From assembly GCF_021044585.1 (NCBI RefSeq), contig NZ_CP087998.1, positions 310,001 through 374,000 of the forward strand: 64,000 nt of DNA. The letters run 5' to 3'. The notes beneath the pieces are model-generated. The model searched no databases and had not been told where the DNA came from. It worked only from the letters and a program-made list of their open reading frames with translations. How positions within the stretch are numbered: the first letter of the stretch is position 1; each line of letters opens with the position of its first letter. The DNA is from Sulfurimonas sp. HSL-3221 (lineage in GTDB: Bacteria > Campylobacterota > Campylobacteria > Campylobacterales > Sulfurimonadaceae). Positions 1-6,918 of this stretch are shown one piece after another. A program made the translations under genes and the position numbers.

Positions 1-414
1 CGCATCGCGCAGGGCATCTTTAAGGGTCTCGACCAGGTCAAGGGCGTTCATCGGCAGCGGCGGCGTCGTCAGCTCAAAGGGGACAAGCGACGCGGAAAAG
101 GAGCCGATAAAGTATTCGATGGCGTCGATTTCGTCCTGCTCCATCGCTTCGTCGAACCCGGCATTGTGCAGCCACTCCTGGAGGCCTGAGCGGATGAGGA
201 ACTGGAAATCGAGCGTCAGGGAGAAGTCTCCCCAGGGCGTCGGGCCGATGGTGTAGTGCCAGGGGTTGATTTCGGTGATCTCGCCCCCGGTGATCTCCGC
301 GACGATCCTGGCACATGCTTCCAGCTCCGGGCCGGAGTACTCCAGTTCAAATCCGACGCGACGCATCTCGCCGTCGCTGCAGCGCACCTTCGGCGGCAGA
401 AGAAAGGGTGTCAT
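1..414 (-). CDS. putative amidoligase family protein (partial, 3' end outside window)
   Basis: This reverse-strand gene is cut by the window edge; 138 codons are open with no stop. The N-terminal motif VGFELEYSG (about residues 22-30) is typical of the putative amidoligase family (PF12224), which joins carboxylates to amines in an ATP-dependent way and resembles glutamine synthetase/GCS-type folds. The glutamates of this motif are expected to bind nucleotide or metal. The start is the ATG at 412-414, chosen because a TATAAT box lies exactly six bases upstream and there is no ribosome-binding site. The substrate cannot be inferred, and the active-site remainder and downstream partners lie outside the window. 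Confidence 0.72.
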   Translation of the reverse strand, partial: MTPFLLPPKVRCSDGEMRRVGFELEYSGPELEACARIVAEITGGEITEINPWHYTIGPTPWGDFSLTLDFQFLIRSGLQEWLHNAGFDEAMEQDEIDAIEYFIGSFSASLVPFELTTPPLPMNALDLVETLKDALRDA

Positions 415-420
415 GCAATA

Positions 421-426
421 ATTATA
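421..426 (-). promoter_or_regulatory. -10 box of the amidoligase gene (leaderless start)
   Basis: On the reverse strand TATAAT is followed by six bases (TATTGC) and then the ATG at 414. Transcription should therefore start on or next to the A of the start codon. No purine-rich Shine-Dalgarno sequence is present. It is one of six such arrangements in the window. Confidence 0.6.
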
Positions 427-453
427 GCCACACTTCCGGCGTTTCCGGCGGGC

Positions 454-482
454 TTGACTTCGCCGTGGCATCGGGCTATTAT
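454..482 (+). promoter_or_regulatory. sigma-70-type promoter of the CDGSH gene operon
   Basis: TTGACT (454-459), a 17-base spacer and TATTAT (477-482) form a near-consensus promoter. It drives the rightward CDGSH, six-hairpin-like and methyltransferase genes and predicts a leader of about 40 bases. A good -35 box is notable because many Campylobacterota promoters lack one. Confidence 0.6.
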
Positions 483-529
483 GAAAAAAACGGTGTGCGG
501 GATCGTCCACTGCAAAACGGGGGTGCCAG

Positions 530-808
530 ATGTGCAAGGATGCTGTTGTTTTTTTCAATAAACCGAAGGGGGTCGACCTGGAGGCGGGGAAGTCCTATAT
601 GTACTGCATGTGCGGCCGCGCCAAAGAGGGGGTCTTCTGCGACGGCAGCCACAAGGGGAGCGGCTGCATGCCCCTGAAGTTCACGGTAGAGAAGAGCAAG
701 GCCTACCTGCTGTGCCGCTGCAAATCCTCCAAGAATCTTCCCTTCTGCGACGGGACGCACAGCTTCTACGGCGACGATGAGGTCGGCGGCCCCGTGATGG
801 GGGAGTGA
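530..808 (+). CDS. CDGSH iron-sulfur domain protein, two domains
   Basis: This 92-residue cytoplasmic protein has two CDGSH-type motifs. The first reads CMCG...FCDGSH (about residues 26-41) and the second CRCK...FCDGTH (about 62-77). In this family three Cys and one His bind a redox-active, acid-labile [2Fe-2S] cluster, so two clusters are expected. Double-CDGSH proteins of this size are common in bacteria and are thought to act in electron transfer or iron/redox homeostasis; no enzyme activity is assigned. It is first in a rightward operon behind a clear promoter. The following gene begins 7 bases after its stop. Confidence 0.88.
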   Translation: MCKDAVVFFNKPKGVDLEAGKSYMYCMCGRAKEGVFCDGSHKGSGCMPLKFTVEKSKAYLLCRCKSSKNLPFCDGTHSFYGDDEVGGPVMGE

Positions 809-815
809 GGCGGCA

Positions 816-1982
816 ATGATCCTGGAACACAGCGAGCGCATCGAAAAGGCCGCGGCCCTGATGGAGGCCTATGATGCGCAAAACCCGATTGGAACGGGGA
901 AGGGGCGTTATCTCTGGACGGATGCCTTCGCCGTCTGCAACTTCCTTTCACTGTACAAACGCACCGGGGAGAAGAGGTATCTTGAAAAGGCCCGGATTTT
1001 GATCGATACGGTCCACCGCGAACTGGGGGCATTCCGCGGCGACGACGCGCGCGAAGGGCCTTTGAGCGGCTTGGCAGCGGCTGATGCGGCCAGCTACCCG
1101 ACGGTAGCGGGACTGCGCATCGGCAAGCCGCAGCCGGAGCGCGGTGCCGATGCAGCGTATGATGAAGCCTCAGAGTGGGACCGCGACGGCCAATATTTCC
1201 ATTACCTCACCAAGTGGATGCATGCTCTCGACCGCATGGCGTCGGTGAGCGGGGAGGTGCGCTACAGCCGCTGGGCCGTCGAACTGGCCAAAAGCGCGCA
1301 CCGGGCCTTTACCTACGCGTTGCCGGACGGCTCAAAACGGATGTACTGGAAAATGAGTATCGACCTGCGCCGGCCGCTGGTCGCATCGATGGGGCAGCAT
1401 GATGCCCTGGAGGCGTATGTGACCTATCTGCAGCTCTCCATGACGGCGAGGGCGCTGGGCGACGATGCGGGTCTGGGCGGGGAGCTCGAAGCCGCCGGGA
1501 CGATGGCCGAAGCGATGCCGCTCGCCACGGAGGACCCTCTGGGGCTGGGCGGCATGCTGTTCGATGCGGCGCGGGTGACTCAGCTGATGGCGGGGCACGA
1601 CCTGCCGTTGCGCGGTCTGCTGCGCTCCCTGCTTGAAGCGGCGCGGGAGGGAACGTCGCGCTACGCGCAGAGTAACGCCCTGCGTCATCCCGCCGACGCG
1701 AGGCTCCCTTTCCGCGAACTGGGATTGGGCATCGGGCTGCACGGGGTCTCCTTGATGCAGGCGCTCAACGGCGCCGTCCTGCATAACGCGATCCTGGCCG
1801 AACAGCTTGAAGGGCTACAGGCCTTTGTGCCGATCGCCGAGGTGCTGGAGCTTTTCTGGCTGCGGGAGGCGCACCAGGCCGTCGGGACGTGGCAGGGGCA
1901 CGCGGGCATCAACAGTGTCATGCTGGCGACCTCGCTGCTGCCGGATGCGTTTTTGACCGTAGGAAGCGGCGATGATGCGTGA
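816..1982 (+). CDS. conserved protein, probable alpha/alpha six-hairpin fold
   Basis: A 388-residue soluble protein with no signal peptide that I do not recognise by name. The repeating pattern of amphipathic helices, with aromatic and acidic motifs such as WTDAFAVCNFL, EWDRDGQYFHYL and MGQHDALEAY, resembles six-hairpin glycosidase or epimerase-like toroids. This is a fold impression, not a motif match. It sits between the CDGSH gene and a methyltransferase gene whose start it overlaps by 11 bases, so the three genes are probably cotranscribed. A sugar-active role is possible but unproven. Confidence 0.6.
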   Translation: MILEHSERIEKAAALMEAYDAQNPIGTGKGRYLWTDAFAVCNFLSLYKRTGEKRYLEKARILIDTVHRELGAFRGDDAREGPLSGLAAADAASYPTVAGLRIGKPQPERGADAAYDEASEWDRDGQYFHYLTKWMHALDRMASVSGEVRYSRWAVELAKSAHRAFTYALPDGSKRMYWKMSIDLRRPLVASMGQHDALEAYVTYLQLSMTARALGDDAGLGGELEAAGTMAEAMPLATEDPLGLGGMLFDAARVTQLMAGHDLPLRGLLRSLLEAAREGTSRYAQSNALRHPADARLPFRELGLGIGLHGVSLMQALNGAVLHNAILAEQLEGLQAFVPIAEVLELFWLREAHQAVGTWQGHAGINSVMLATSLLPDAFLTVGSGDDA

Positions 1983-2592
1983 CCGCGAAGCGACAGAGAG
2001 GCTGATCGCGGGGATGATCGACTACGGGGCGCTACGCACGCCGCGGATCATCGAGGCGTTTCGCGCCGTCGACCGCGGCGCCTTTGTGCCGGAATATTAC
2101 GGGGAGGAGCGCTACGGCGATTACCCGCTTCCCATCGGGGAGGGACAGACGATCTCCCAGCCGACGACGGTGGCGATTATGCTGGAACTGCTCGGCGCCG
2201 AACCGGGTGAGCGGGTCCTCGATATCGGCTCGGGTTCGGGCTGGACGACGGCGCTGCTGGGGCATATTGTCGGTCCGCAGGGGGAGGTGACCGGGCTGGA
2301 GTACCGTAAAACCCTGGTGGCGGTCGGTCAACGCAACATTGCGCCATTCGGGTTCGGGCATGTCCGGATCGAGGAGGCCGGCGAGGCCCTGGGCATGCCG
2401 GGGGAGCAGTATGACAGGATCCTCGTCTCCGCCGCGGCGCGGGAACTCCCCGAAACGCTTCTGAAGCAACTCAAACCCGGGGGAACCCTCGTCATTCCGA
2501 TCGGCGAAAGTCTCTGCCGCTTCAGCATAAACGAGCAGGGGGGAGTAGAGGAGGAGGTGTATCCGGGTTTCTTATTTGTCACATTAATGTGA
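1972..2592 (+). CDS. protein-L-isoaspartate O-methyltransferase family protein
   Basis: A 206-residue class I SAM-dependent methyltransferase. The glycine-rich SAM loop VLDIGSGSGW (about residues 81-90) and the upstream GEGQTISQP segment (about 55-63) are typical of PCM/PIMT enzymes, which methylate abnormal isoaspartyl residues so that they can be repaired. The C-terminal GGTLVIPIG strand also fits. It overlaps the end of the preceding gene. Two ATGs are adjacent (1972 and 1975), and AGGAAG just upstream serves either. Some family members lack repair activity, so the exact substrate is less sure than the family. Confidence 0.82.
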   Translation: MMRDREATERLIAGMIDYGALRTPRIIEAFRAVDRGAFVPEYYGEERYGDYPLPIGEGQTISQPTTVAIMLELLGAEPGERVLDIGSGSGWTTALLGHIVGPQGEVTGLEYRKTLVAVGQRNIAPFGFGHVRIEEAGEALGMPGEQYDRILVSAAARELPETLLKQLKPGGTLVIPIGESLCRFSINEQGGVEEEVYPGFLFVTLM

Positions 2593-2703
2593 AAAAACAA
2601 TAACCGTTACTTTATATATATAATATTAACTATTACTTTTTGTAAAATATTAACTTTGCTTCTGTTACTATCCGACAAATATACATAATTTAAGGAGTCC
2701 CCG
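2593..2703 (+). promoter_or_regulatory. AT-rich promoter region of the PAS protein gene
   Basis: This intergenic stretch is much richer in AT than its surroundings. TATAAT lies at 2619-2624. The ten-mer AATATTAACT occurs twice, at 2622-2631 and 2646-2655, exactly 24 bases apart, and could be a pair of regulator half-sites. A perfect palindrome, ACATTAATGT (2581-2590), overlaps the end of the previous gene. AAGGAG lies six bases before the ATG of the PAS gene. No regulator can be named. Confidence 0.4.
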
Positions 2704-3276
2704 ATGTCGGAGAAGTTTCAGCTCAAGCCCCTGGATATAGAAGTACCTGTCGATTCAAAAAGAGAGATCCTTTCGGAAACGGATGTCATGGGCAAGATCG
2801 TTTATGCCAATGAATATTTCGTGGAACTCTCCGGCTATCCCGAAGAGGAGCTGATGGGCAAACCGCACAACATCGTCCGCCACCCGGATATGCCCAAAAC
2901 CGTCTTCAAACTGCTCTGGGACGCCCTTAAAGCGGGCAAGGAGTACAAGGCTATCGTCAAGAACCGCCGTAAAGACGGTAAATATTACTGGGTCTACTCG
3001 GAGTACAAACCGCTTTTCAACGAGCACAAGCAGATCCGCGGTTACCGCTCCCACCGCTGGCCGGTCCCCAAGAAAGTGCTTGATGAGGTCGAAACCCTCT
3101 ACGCGAAACTCCTCGACCTTGAGCAGACGAAGACGCAGAGAGACGCGGAGATGTTCCTTGAGCTGAAACTCCACAACGACGGATTCCACGACTACTCCGC
3201 CTATATCGACGACATCTTCCATAAAAAACTGAGCGGCATGTTCGGCTTCTTCGGAAAACTCTTCGGCAAAAAATAA
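2704..3276 (+). CDS. Aer/CetB-like PAS sensor protein
   Basis: A 190-residue protein with one PAS domain (about residues 20-125). The signature GYPEEELMGKPHNIVRHPDMP is that of Aer-type PAS domains, which bind FAD and sense redox or energy state. No transmembrane segment, HAMP or chemoreceptor signalling domain follows; the C-terminal ~60 residues are charged helix ending in a Phe/Gly/Lys-rich tail. Stand-alone Aer-type PAS proteins are known in this phylum as CetB, which works with the separate receptor CetA in energy taxis. No cetA is adjacent. The start has a good AAGGAG site. Confidence 0.78.
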   Translation: MSEKFQLKPLDIEVPVDSKREILSETDVMGKIVYANEYFVELSGYPEEELMGKPHNIVRHPDMPKTVFKLLWDALKAGKEYKAIVKNRRKDGKYYWVYSEYKPLFNEHKQIRGYRSHRWPVPKKVLDEVETLYAKLLDLEQTKTQRDAEMFLELKLHNDGFHDYSAYIDDIFHKKLSGMFGFFGKLFGKK

Positions 3277-3302
3277 GCCTTTCTTCGCGCATCGGGCTGC
3301 GC

Positions 3303-3308
3303 TATAAT
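3303..3308 (+). promoter_or_regulatory. -10 box of the MFS gene (leaderless start)
   Basis: A perfect TATAAT is followed by six bases (GCCTGA) and then the ATG at 3315. The mRNA should begin at or next to the start codon, and no Shine-Dalgarno sequence is possible in that space. Confidence 0.65.
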
Positions 3309-3314
3309 GCCTGA

Positions 3315-4466
3315 ATGCACTCTATCGATCAAAACGTCGTGCGCCTCGGATGGGTGAGCTATTTCACTGACCTGGCCTCCGCGATGGTCAATCCCATTCT
3401 TCCTATTTTTGTCATTACCGTCCTGCATGAAGGGATGGACAAGCTGGGCGTCATTGTCGCCGTGGCGACCTTCGTCTCCTATGCGCTCCGGATGGTTTCG
3501 GGCTATATCGCGGATTACTACGGCGTCGTCAAACCGCTGGTAGTGGGCGGCTACCTTTTTTCGGCCCTCTCGAAACCGCTGCTGGGGTTCAGCCACGGCT
3601 GGGGGAGCATTGCGGCGCTGCGCGCACTGGAACGGGTGGGCAAGGGGGTGCGTTCGGCGCCGAAAGACCTGATGATCGCCTCCTACGCCCGGCAGAACGC
3701 CCACGGCAAGACCTTCGGGTTTCACAAAACGATGGATATCGCGGGGGAGTTCAGCGGCACCCTGCTGCTCTTTGGGCTGCTGTGGTATTTCGGCGACAGC
3801 GAAGGGGTGATCCGCACCCTCTTCTTCGCCACGCTGATCCCCGGCCTCATCGGCCTGGTGATCGTCATCTTTTTCGTGCGGGATATCCCCAAACGGGTTC
3901 AGTGCGCCGAGCGTTTCCGGCTGAGCGGCGCGGACAAAAAAACCGTGCTGCAGCTGCTCTTCTATTTTCTGTTCCTCTTTTTCATATTCAGCGAAGCCTT
4001 CTTCACGGTACAGGCCAAAACGGTCGGGATCGCCACGGCTCTGATCCCGCTGCTCTTTGCCGTATCGACGGGGGTGCAGACGTTGACAAGCTATCTTTTC
4101 GGTCTGGGGTCGGACCGCTTCGGCAGCGGGACCGTGAACGCCTTCGGCTACGGCTGCGGCATCGTCGCTCAGGCGCTGCTGTGGCTGCAGACACCGTTGG
4201 CGACCTGGGCGGCCTTCGCTTTCCTGGGCCTTTTTACGGTCGCCACGCTCAATGCGAACCGGGCCATGATCGCGCAGCAGGCGGAGAACCGCGGTTCGGT
4301 CTACGGCATCTTCTATGCGGCGGTCGCGCTCTTCGCCGCGGCTGGGGCGGCCTTCGGCGGGTGGCTCTGGGAGCATTTCGGCATGCAGACGGCGCTGGAC
4401 GTCGCGCTGGGGGGAACCCTCGGCGTTAGTGTATTATATGGGTTAAAAAAGGGGCTTCGAGGATGA
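3315..4466 (+). CDS. major facilitator superfamily transporter
   Basis: A 383-residue inner-membrane protein with about 12 hydrophobic segments. It has an MFS-like loop after the early helices (SGYIADYYG, about residues 61-69) and a charged central loop near residue 200, as expected for a two-bundle MFS protein. Family members that start with DLASAMVNPILP are annotated only as MFS permeases, and no substrate is evident. Transcription probably starts at the ATG (TATAAT six bases upstream). The stop overlaps the dgkA start in an ATGA arrangement, so the two genes are translationally coupled. Confidence 0.85.
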   Translation: MHSIDQNVVRLGWVSYFTDLASAMVNPILPIFVITVLHEGMDKLGVIVAVATFVSYALRMVSGYIADYYGVVKPLVVGGYLFSALSKPLLGFSHGWGSIAALRALERVGKGVRSAPKDLMIASYARQNAHGKTFGFHKTMDIAGEFSGTLLLFGLLWYFGDSEGVIRTLFFATLIPGLIGLVIVIFFVRDIPKRVQCAERFRLSGADKKTVLQLLFYFLFLFFIFSEAFFTVQAKTVGIATALIPLLFAVSTGVQTLTSYLFGLGSDRFGSGTVNAFGYGCGIVAQALLWLQTPLATWAAFAFLGLFTVATLNANRAMIAQQAENRGSVYGIFYAAVALFAAAGAAFGGWLWEHFGMQTALDVALGGTLGVSVLYGLKKGLRG

Positions 4467-4810
4467 ACAAACCGAAATATTCGCTCCGCAGGAACTTCGG
4501 CTACGCCGTCGAGGGGTTTATGCATGTCTTCCGGCATGAGACGGTCTTCAAGATCGAGGTCGCGCTCTTTGTCGTGCTCAGCGTCGTCGCCTGGAGCATC
4601 GACATTGCCAAATGCGAACGGCTCTGGCTGCAGTTCTCGCTCTTCCTCCCCATCGTCGCTGAGCTCTTCAACAGCGCCGTCGAGCGGGGGGTGGATCTGA
4701 GCACGCGCGATTACCACCGCCTGGCCAAGGCGGCCAAGGACAGTGCGGCCGCCGCCTGTCTGATCAGCGTCGCGATGACGGTGATGATCTGGGCGGTGGT
4801 CCTACTTTAG
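4463..4810 (+). CDS. dgkA: diacylglycerol kinase
   Basis: This 115-residue integral membrane kinase of the DgkA type has three transmembrane helices. The family motif ELFNSAVERGVD (about residues 70-81), carrying the catalytic Glu and Asn, is intact. DgkA phosphorylates diacylglycerol (or undecaprenol in some bacteria) to recycle lipid produced during envelope synthesis. It is coupled to the MFS gene upstream by an ATGA overlap. Its 3' end overlaps the convergent ferritin-like gene by 9 bases. Confidence 0.92.
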   Translation: MNKPKYSLRRNFGYAVEGFMHVFRHETVFKIEVALFVVLSVVAWSIDIAKCERLWLQFSLFLPIVAELFNSAVERGVDLSTRDYHRLAKAAKDSAAAACLISVAMTVMIWAVVLL

Positions 4811-5317
4811 CGCCGTCCTGATCTGCTCGACGAACTCTTGGATGTCGTCGTAGAGGGCCTGCAGATCCTCTTCGTGTTCAACCTCGTCGGCGAGGATCTG
4901 GGAGACGATGTCATAGGTGACGATGTCTTTTTCCCGGGTGAGATCGACGAGATCCGAATAGACGCTGATGGCGCACTGCTCCCCTTTGATCGCCTGCTCC
5001 AGCACCGCCATGACGTCGGGGTTCTCCGGCGCCTCGTACCCGCAGTTACCGTGAACCATCCAGTCGCTGGGGCTCAGCGCCGGGGTCCCGCCGAGCTGGA
5101 TGATGCGGTCCGCCACCATCGTCGCATGGCGCAGTTCGTCCGCCGCGTGCTGATTAAGCTCGGCAATCGCGGCGTCTTTCATGATCCCCTTGACGACCTT
5201 GGACTCGATGAAGTACTGGTAGTAGGCCAGCCATTCGTCGCAGTACGCTTTGTTGAGCAGTGTGGCCACCGTTTCCGCTTCGATGCCTTTGAGAATTGAA
5301 ATACCGCGAATCGCCAT
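4802..5317 (-). CDS. ferritin-like di-iron protein (Dps/bacterioferritin-like)
   Basis: A 171-residue four-helix-bundle protein. Carboxylate/histidine motifs sit in the expected helices: DEWLAYY (about residue 27), ADELRH (about 60), KGEQ (about 111) and DEVEHEEDL (near 148). These fit a ferroxidase-type di-iron centre inside each subunit. Relatives store iron or detoxify peroxide. A conserved-looking NCGYEAPENPD segment between helices 2 and 3 distinguishes it from classical ferritin. It has its own start with GAGGAG, and it converges on dgkA. The exact role (iron storage or oxidative protection) is not decided by sequence. Confidence 0.82.
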   Translation of the reverse strand: MAIRGISILKGIEAETVATLLNKAYCDEWLAYYQYFIESKVVKGIMKDAAIAELNQHAADELRHATMVADRIIQLGGTPALSPSDWMVHGNCGYEAPENPDVMAVLEQAIKGEQCAISVYSDLVDLTREKDIVTYDIVSQILADEVEHEEDLQALYDDIQEFVEQIRTALK

Positions 5318-5414
5318 GACAGTCTCCTCTAAAAAATTGTAATAGTTCCATCATAGGACGACAATTCTTAAGTGCAGGTCAACACATAAAAATGATTATT
5401 TGGTTCAGGCCCGT

Positions 5415-5444
5415 TTGATCGTCCCGGCGGTTTAGTGCTATGAT
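5415..5444 (+). promoter_or_regulatory. promoter of the beta-CASP nuclease gene
   Basis: TTGATC (5415-5420), an 18-base spacer and TATGAT (5439-5444) precede a strong AGGAGG ribosome-binding site just upstream of the ATG at 5472. ppsA, 49 bases downstream of this gene, may share the transcript. Confidence 0.5.
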
Positions 5445-5471
5445 AGTGGCAGTGAAGCAAAAGGAGGGGAG

Positions 5472-6869
5472 ATGGCGACGGTAATTTCCTACGGGGCGGC
5501 GGAGGTTGTCACGGGTTCATGCCACCTGCTTGAACTCGAAAACGGCAAACAGATCCTGATCGACTGCGGCATGTTCCAGGGCCGGGAGGAGGAGCGCAAC
5601 GCGGAAGCGTTCGGCTTCGATCCGGCGCAGGTCGATTTTTTGCTGCTGACGCATGCGCATCTCGATCACTGCGGGCGGATGCCGAAACTCGTCAAAGAGG
5701 GGTTTACGAAGACGATCGTCGCGACACGGGCGACCTTCGACCTGGCCGAAGTCATTCTCCTCGACAGCGCCAAGATCATGCAAGAAGACCATGAAACCCG
5801 TTTTAAAAAGGCGCTGCGCCGCGGGACCGAGGGGGAGGTAAGCCCGCCGCTTTACGGCGAGGACGACGTCAGGGACGCCCTGGCCCTCACCCGCATCCTG
5901 CCCGAGTACGGCGAGCCTTTTACCCTTTGCAAGGGGGTGGAGGTGACCTACAGGGACGCGGGGCACATCCTCGGTTCCGCGTTTATCGAAATCGCCTACG
6001 AAGAGGCGGGGGTGACGCGGACGATCGTCTTTTCCGGTGACATCGGCAACGACAACGACATGGTACTGCCCAACCTCGCGCCCTGCCCCCATGCGGACTA
6101 CCTCTATACCGAATCGACCTACGGCGACCGTGACCACCAAAATGCCCTGCAGAGCACGGAAGAGTTCAAAAAGGTCGTGACCGATACCCTGCTAAACTGG
6201 GGTAACGTGCTCATCCCCTCCTTCGCCGTCGAGCGGACCCAGGAGATCCTTTTTCTGCTGAAGCAGATGCACGAAAGCGGCGAACTGCCGCACTGCAAGG
6301 TCTTCGTCGATTCGCCGATGGCCATCAGGGCCACGGAGGTCTACGACCGCTACAGCGACCTGCTCAGCGCCAAGTGCCGGGAGGTGAAGGCGCGGGACGG
6401 GAGCGTCTTTGATTTCGAACTGCTCACCTACACCCTCGACGTTGGGGAGTCCAAGGCGATCAACCAGATCGACAGCCGCGCCATCATCATCGCCGGCAGC
6501 GGGATGTGCACCGGCGGCCGTATCCTGCACCACTTCAAACACCGCCTCTGGAACCGCAAGAATGCGCTGATCTTCGTCGGCTACCAGGCCGCCGGCACGT
6601 TGGGGCGCCGCATCGTTGACGGGGCAAAGTGGGTCAAGATCTACCGCGAAGATATCCGGATCGAGGCCGGTGTCTATACAATCAACGGTTTTTCCGCCCA
6701 TGCCGACCAATCCGGCATCCTGGAGTGGATCAAGGGGATGAACAGCGTCAAAAACATCTTTCTCATCCACGGGGAAGCGGACAAAGAGGCGCTCTTCAAG
6801 GCGGCCATTGCGGAGAAGCTGCACAAAGAGGCCCATATCGTGGAGCAGAACGAGGTGATCTACCTGTAG
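5472..6869 (+). CDS. metallo-beta-lactamase/beta-CASP family RNA-processing exonuclease
   Basis: A 465-residue protein with an N-terminal metallo-beta-lactamase fold. The zinc motif HAHLDHCGR is at about residues 61-69, with further ligands in DAGHILGSA (about 162-170) and SGDIGND. A beta-CASP cap and a C-terminal GFSAHADQ motif follow, and then the terminal IHGE histidine. This is the YSH1/CPSF-like group of bacterial beta-CASP RNases, which cut or trim RNA 5' to 3'. The precise target is unknown. It has its own promoter and a strong ribosome-binding site and lies just before ppsA. Confidence 0.88.
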   Translation: MATVISYGAAEVVTGSCHLLELENGKQILIDCGMFQGREEERNAEAFGFDPAQVDFLLLTHAHLDHCGRMPKLVKEGFTKTIVATRATFDLAEVILLDSAKIMQEDHETRFKKALRRGTEGEVSPPLYGEDDVRDALALTRILPEYGEPFTLCKGVEVTYRDAGHILGSAFIEIAYEEAGVTRTIVFSGDIGNDNDMVLPNLAPCPHADYLYTESTYGDRDHQNALQSTEEFKKVVTDTLLNWGNVLIPSFAVERTQEILFLLKQMHESGELPHCKVFVDSPMAIRATEVYDRYSDLLSAKCREVKARDGSVFDFELLTYTLDVGESKAINQIDSRAIIIAGSGMCTGGRILHHFKHRLWNRKNALIFVGYQAAGTLGRRIVDGAKWVKIYREDIRIEAGVYTINGFSAHADQSGILEWIKGMNSVKNIFLIHGEADKEALFKAAIAEKLHKEAHIVEQNEVIYL

Positions 6870-6918
6870 CGCGGCAGCACAGGGAAGAGGCGAGGAACAC
6901 TGCACTAAGGAGGAAGCG

